The translations under genes were made by a program, and so were the position numbers. A DNA stretch of 33,648 bases. Source: UBA9630 sp037137555 (GTDB lineage Bacteria; Patescibacteriota; Minisyncoccia; Moranbacterales; UBA2206). The notes beneath the pieces are model-generated. The model was given only the letters and a program-made list of their open reading frames with translations. It was not told where the DNA came from and ran no database searches. Position 1 is the first letter of the stretch. Each line of letters opens with the position of its first letter. Below are positions 30,895 through 33,648 of the stretch, one piece after another. The stretch lies in contig JBAXKA010000005.1 in NCBI GenBank assembly GCA_037137555.1, positions 1 to 33,648 of the forward strand, given 5' to 3'.

Positions 30895-31017
30895 GGTGAA
30901 AAACAAATCGTTGAAAAAATCGAAGCCGAACGCGCACTTGTGGATGGGAATAAGAAATTGGTTGAGATTTATGAGCGGAAAACTAAAGATGTAATTGCTA
31001 AACTTTGGGAAGAATAA
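30895..31017 (+). pseudogene. Relic of a type I restriction-modification subunit C-terminus
   Basis: Read in the same frame after the helicase stop, 40 codons encode GEKQIVEKIEAERALVDGN and then KKLVEIYERKTKDVIAKLWEE before TAA. This resembles the C-terminal coiled coil of HsdM/HsdS or related type IIG enzymes (QxIVxKIEAERALVxxN...L.E.FExK...LW.E). No start codon or preceding domains exist, so it is a gene fragment fused out of phase with its parent. Confidence 0.6.
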
Positions 31018-31127
31018 TATGGGACAAATTGAAATTATTGAAAACAAAAAAAATTTGCAAAAATAAATTATTGGTTTTTTTAAAGAGTATAAAAAATAAT
31101 TCGTTTAATCATGCTGTTGCATCTTTA

Positions 31128-31189
31128 GCGTGAAAATAGGCTATTTTTCCATACTTTTTCACGGTTATGTTGACAAAAGCGTGAAAAAG
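31128..31189. promoter_or_regulatory. Operator-like inverted repeats upstream of the Fic gene
   Basis: CTTTTTCACG (31154-31163) and CGTGAAAAAG (31180-31189) are a perfect 10-bp inverted repeat that surrounds the -35 box and reaches into the spacer. A third half-site, GCGTGAAAA, lies at 31128-31136. The geometry fits binding by a dimeric repressor. Confidence 0.65.
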
Positions 31190-31197
31190 CGTATAAT
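31170..31197 (+). promoter_or_regulatory. Consensus sigma-70 promoter of the Fic gene
   Basis: TTGACA (31170-31175) and TATAAT (31192-31197), both perfect, are separated by 16 nt. The ATG at 31206 is 8 nt after the -10, so the message would be leaderless or nearly so. The operator repeats overlap it. Confidence 0.9.
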
Positions 31198-31205
31198 ACT
31201 AATAT

Positions 31206-32093
31206 ATGGTAAAAATACTTAATGCTTACAATAAAATAAGTTCTCTCCGTGAACGATATCATGAGGCATCTGTAGGCAAAGATGCGCTTATTCAACTTAT
31301 TTCTGAAACTGAAATTGCTGAACAGGTGTACAACTCGAACGCTATTGAAAATAGCACGCTTACGCTTGAAGAAACTGAAAAAATACTTTTACAAATTGAT
31401 CTGGATAGATATATTTCAGAGCGAGAAATTTTTGAGGCTAAAAATCTGGCGAGGGTCGTTGCTTATATAAATAAAAAAGCCAAGGAACAAGAGCTAACAT
31501 TAGAAGTTATTTTGTCGCTTCATAAAATGTTGATTTCAAATATTCGCGATGACATTGCTGGAAGATTTAGGCGGGATAATGAATTTGTCCGTGTCGGAAA
31601 TCATATTGCACCTAGTCCACAGGAAGTACTGGGGCGTCTTGAAAAAATGCTGACCACTTATAATGGAGAAAGTCATGAAAATATTATTAAGCGTATTGCA
31701 AAACTGCATTTGACTTTTGAATACACTCATCCATTTTGTGATGGCAATGGGCGCATTGGTCGTGTTATTAATAATTATTTATTGATACGAGAGGGATTTG
31801 TTCCGATTAATATAAAATTTATTGATAGAAAAAAATATTACGAAGCATTTAGAGGTTTTGATTTAAATGGTGAATCTGTCATTATGGAGGAAATAGTTGG
31901 CAAAGCTCTCACGAATAGTTATTATAAACGGTTGGCTTATTTGGAAGGAAAAGAAATCATCACCCTTCGTGATTATGCAAAAAGATATAAACTTGCACAT
32001 TCTAATCTTATCAACAAAGCTGGCAGGCAAACTATTGAAGCTTTCTTGGAAAAAGGAGTTTGGAAAATTGGAGTGGAAAATGAAAAGAAATAA
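31206..32093 (+). CDS. Fic-domain protein (AMPylase type) with C-terminal HTH-like region
   Basis: Fic enzymes transfer AMP, or related groups, from nucleotides to hydroxyl side chains. The 295 residues contain the full active-site motif HPFCDGNGRIGR (175-186). An N-terminal inhibitory motif SNAIEN (44-49) fits (S/T)xxxE(G/N), so it is a class II Fic protein whose helix blocks the active site in cis. The C-terminal segment ITLRDYAKRYKLAHSNLINKAG (about 255-276) resembles an excisionase-like helix-turn-helix. It has a very strong promoter overlapped by operator-like inverted repeats, and self-repression through the C-terminal domain is a reasonable inference. No separate antitoxin gene is adjacent. 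It lies between the restriction-modification genes and the DUF3089/K+ channel pair. Confidence 0.93.
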   Translation: MVKILNAYNKISSLRERYHEASVGKDALIQLISETEIAEQVYNSNAIENSTLTLEETEKILLQIDLDRYISEREIFEAKNLARVVAYINKKAKEQELTLEVILSLHKMLISNIRDDIAGRFRRDNEFVRVGNHIAPSPQEVLGRLEKMLTTYNGESHENIIKRIAKLHLTFEYTHPFCDGNGRIGRVINNYLLIREGFVPINIKFIDRKKYYEAFRGFDLNGESVIMEEIVGKALTNSYYKRLAYLEGKEIITLRDYAKRYKLAHSNLINKAGRQTIEAFLEKGVWKIGVENEKK

Positions 32094-32164
32094 TGCTATT
32101 ATTGTTTAATCGCGCTATCATCCAGGTAAGAAAATAATTATAATTTTTTATATTTTTTAAATAT

Positions 32165-33193
32165 ATGCGAAACAAAAGAAATATTGCAATAATCATAGCC
32201 GGTATTATAATTTTATTGGCAACTAGTTTTTTTTATAAAAACAATATGCATAAAAAAGTGCAAGAAAAAAATACAGATTATTCAATATCTTCACACTGGC
32301 TGGCTTTGCCAGTTTCAACGGAAAAAGCCGTGGATATTTTTTATGTGTATCCCACTGCTTGGCAAAAAGTGAACAAAGATGATCCAAATATTTGTGATAT
32401 TGATAATGCTTCTATGTTAGTTGGTTCAAAAACTGCGCTTAGCAGGCAAGCAACTGCTTTCGAAGATGTGGGAAATATTTACGCGCCTTATTATAGACAG
32501 GCTGATGCTGGTTACACCTTGGCTTTGCCGTTAGACGAGCAGAAAAAGGTTGTGGGAGGAATTCCGAAGGCGGATGTTTTTGCCGCTTTTGATTATTATA
32601 TTAAGCATTATAATAACGGGCGTCCCTTTATTTTGGCTGGTCACTCACAAGGTTCAAATATGTTGGTATATTTGCTTTCTGAATATATGAAAGAAAATCC
32701 GGAAGTCTATAATCGGATGGTTGCTGCTTATGTAATTGGATATTCTATAACTGATGAATATTTAGCAAATAATCCACACTTGAAATTTGCCCAGGAGGCA
32801 GGAGATACTGGCGTGATTATTTCATATAATACCGAGGCTCCATCAATTCCAGGAAAAAATCCTGTTGTTTTGCCAGGAGCTATAGCTATAAATCCCATTA
32901 CTTGGAGCAGGGATGAAGTCGTTGCAACTGCTGAAAAAAATCTAGGATCCTTGGCCTTAAATAAAGATGGAACTCCAGTGCGAAATAGTGAAGGAAAAAT
33001 AGTAGCGGTAAAAAATTATGCAGATGCTAAAGTTGATAAAAATAAGGGTGTATTAATTTCTAGCACCATGGATGATAGCAAATTAGTTTTAGGATTTGGT
33101 CCTGGAATTTATCACACCTACGATTATCCTTTTTATTATTTTAATATCCAAGAAAACGCAGCGCTTAGAGCTAAAAATTTCTTACAAAAATAA
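32165..33193 (+). CDS. DUF3089-type alpha/beta hydrolase, membrane-anchored
   Basis: This 342-residue protein has an N-terminal transmembrane anchor (NIAIIIAGIIILLATSFF, residues 6-23), followed by an extracytoplasmic alpha/beta-hydrolase domain. The nucleophile elbow is GHSQGS (159-164, Ser161). VDIFYVYPTAW near residues 56-66 is a typical DUF3089 start, and a late His in GPGIYHTYDYPFYY probably completes the triad. Members are predicted lipases or esterases of unknown substrate. Its stop codon overlaps the start of the K+ channel gene by one base, so the two are coupled. The long charged middle region suggests a loop insertion. Confidence 0.8.
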   Translation: MRNKRNIAIIIAGIIILLATSFFYKNNMHKKVQEKNTDYSISSHWLALPVSTEKAVDIFYVYPTAWQKVNKDDPNICDIDNASMLVGSKTALSRQATAFEDVGNIYAPYYRQADAGYTLALPLDEQKKVVGGIPKADVFAAFDYYIKHYNNGRPFILAGHSQGSNMLVYLLSEYMKENPEVYNRMVAAYVIGYSITDEYLANNPHLKFAQEAGDTGVIISYNTEAPSIPGKNPVVLPGAIAINPITWSRDEVVATAEKNLGSLALNKDGTPVRNSEGKIVAVKNYADAKVDKNKGVLISSTMDDSKLVLGFGPGIYHTYDYPFYYFNIQENAALRAKNFLQK

Positions 33194-33501
33194 TGGGAAA
33201 TATTCTTAAATCATTAGGCTTCTTTTTAGTCAGCAAAAAATATCGGTCGATTGTTCTGGCAACATTGGTGATGCTTTTTTTGGGAACTATCATTTTTCAT
33301 TTTACGGAAGGATGGCGTTGGTTTGATTCATTCTATTTTTGTGTGATTACCTTGGCGACTGTTGGCTATGGTGATTTTACGCCAAAAACAGATTTGGGTA
33401 AAATTGCCGTCATTTTCTATATTATTTCTGGAATTGGAATTTTTCTAGCATTTGTTCAGGCGTATTTTGAATTTATTAAGGAAAACAGAAAAAAGCCGTA
33501 G
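33193..33501 (+). CDS. Two-helix potassium channel
   Basis: This 102-residue minimal K+ channel subunit has helix 1 (IVLATLVMLFLGTIIFHF, about 20-37), a pore helix (WFDSFYFCVITLATVG), the selectivity filter TVGYGD (56-61) and helix 2 (AVIFYIISGIGIFLAFVQAYF, about 72-92). Four copies would be needed to form a pore. There is no cytoplasmic RCK or sensor domain, so gating is unknown. The ATG shares its A with the TAA stop of the DUF3089 gene. It could help set membrane potential or resist toxins; this is inference. Confidence 0.92.
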   Translation: MGNILKSLGFFLVSKKYRSIVLATLVMLFLGTIIFHFTEGWRWFDSFYFCVITLATVGYGDFTPKTDLGKIAVIFYIISGIGIFLAFVQAYFEFIKENRKKP

Positions 33502-33580
33502 TTATTATAAATGATGTGGTGAGTTTATAGTATAATCCAATCATCATATGAGCTTGAAGCTGTCTTTTTCATAAAAAGCC

Positions 33581-33646
33581 CTATTTTTTCAAAGCAGATG
33601 TCATATATTTTTCTGCGTTTTCCATTATCGGAAAATGAAACAGTGG
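33581..33646 (-). CDS. Possible C-terminal fragment of a gene entering from the right edge
   Basis: On the minus strand a frame runs in from the edge and ends at a TAG (complement of 33581-33583) after FPIMENAEKYMTSALKK. The peptide looks helical and protein-like, but a second minus-strand frame is also open here, so the assignment is weak. No terminator separates it convincingly from the K+ channel gene. Confidence 0.25.
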   Translation of the reverse strand, partial: PLFHFPIMENAEKYMTSALKK

Positions 33647-33648
33647 GA

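Noticed and set aside
33527..33536. TATAAT at 33531-33536 as a promoter for a gene to the right
   Set aside because: No -35 box is present at the right distance and no plus-strand gene start follows before the window ends.
26000..33648. Right-hand attachment site duplicating the tRNA-Trp 3' end
   Set aside because: I scanned for the T-arm and acceptor sequence and saw no copy within the window; a site beyond the right edge remains possible.

Overview
The window is AT-rich DNA with short intergenic gaps, mixed ATG and TTG starts, and tRNA genes without an encoded CCA end. The gene set resembles a small-genome Patescibacteria (CPR) bacterium, most likely of the Parcubacteria/Moranbacteria kind. 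That placement is inferred from gene content and style; no 16S gene or phylogeny is available here. TGA ends several clear full-length genes (uvrA, murB, the P-type ATPase), so the standard bacterial code applies, not the UGA-glycine code of some CPR lineages. Layout, left to right: (1) 1-1477, the tail of an unknown gene overlapping rpoD. (2) 1548-3909, an accessory patch with an ImmA/IrrE-type metallopeptidase, two small membrane proteins, an unrecognised 323-residue protein behind an A8G8 tract, and several hairpin terminators. (3) 3954-13775, housekeeping: an M28-like peptidase, typA on the minus strand, murG-murC, a large P2-type cation ATPase, murB and a ribosome hibernation factor. (4) 13809-16032 on the minus strand, an [FeFe] hydrogenase translationally coupled to a small polytopic membrane protein. 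(5) 16216-16502, a self-contained unit for an unknown 76-residue protein. (6) 16533-21540, uvrA, a uvrC riddled with repeat-derived insertions, and a YgjP-like metalloprotease. (7) 21548-24646, rpsB-tsf, a RicT/PSP1 gene and a TPR membrane protein. (8) 24674-25973, tRNA-Thr, tRNA-Tyr, tRNA-Thr, rpmG, a homing-endonuclease-like gene and tRNA-Trp, an order recalling the thrU-tyrU-glyT-thrT / trpT-secE neighbourhood of other bacteria. (9) 26141-33501, a defence and accessory island directly behind tRNA-Trp: two DNA methyltransferase genes, a GIY-YIG/SF2 helicase, a relic of a type I restriction-modification subunit, a Fic protein with its own operator, a DUF3089 hydrolase and a two-helix K+ channel. 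How the genes work together: murG, murC and murB give a functioning peptidoglycan precursor route. UvrA and UvrC supply excision repair. RpoD, S2, EF-Ts, L33, the tRNAs, TypA and HPF serve transcription, translation and ribosome control. The hydrogenase implies fermentative hydrogen metabolism. The strongest oddities are uvrC, where several unrelated palindromic repeats lie in frame in the coding sequence and the C-terminal helix-hairpin-helix domain is missing, and the three-gene restriction-modification island next to tRNA-Trp. A recurring pattern of -10 boxes placed only about 6-15 nt before start codons suggests leaderless or nearly leaderless mRNAs.
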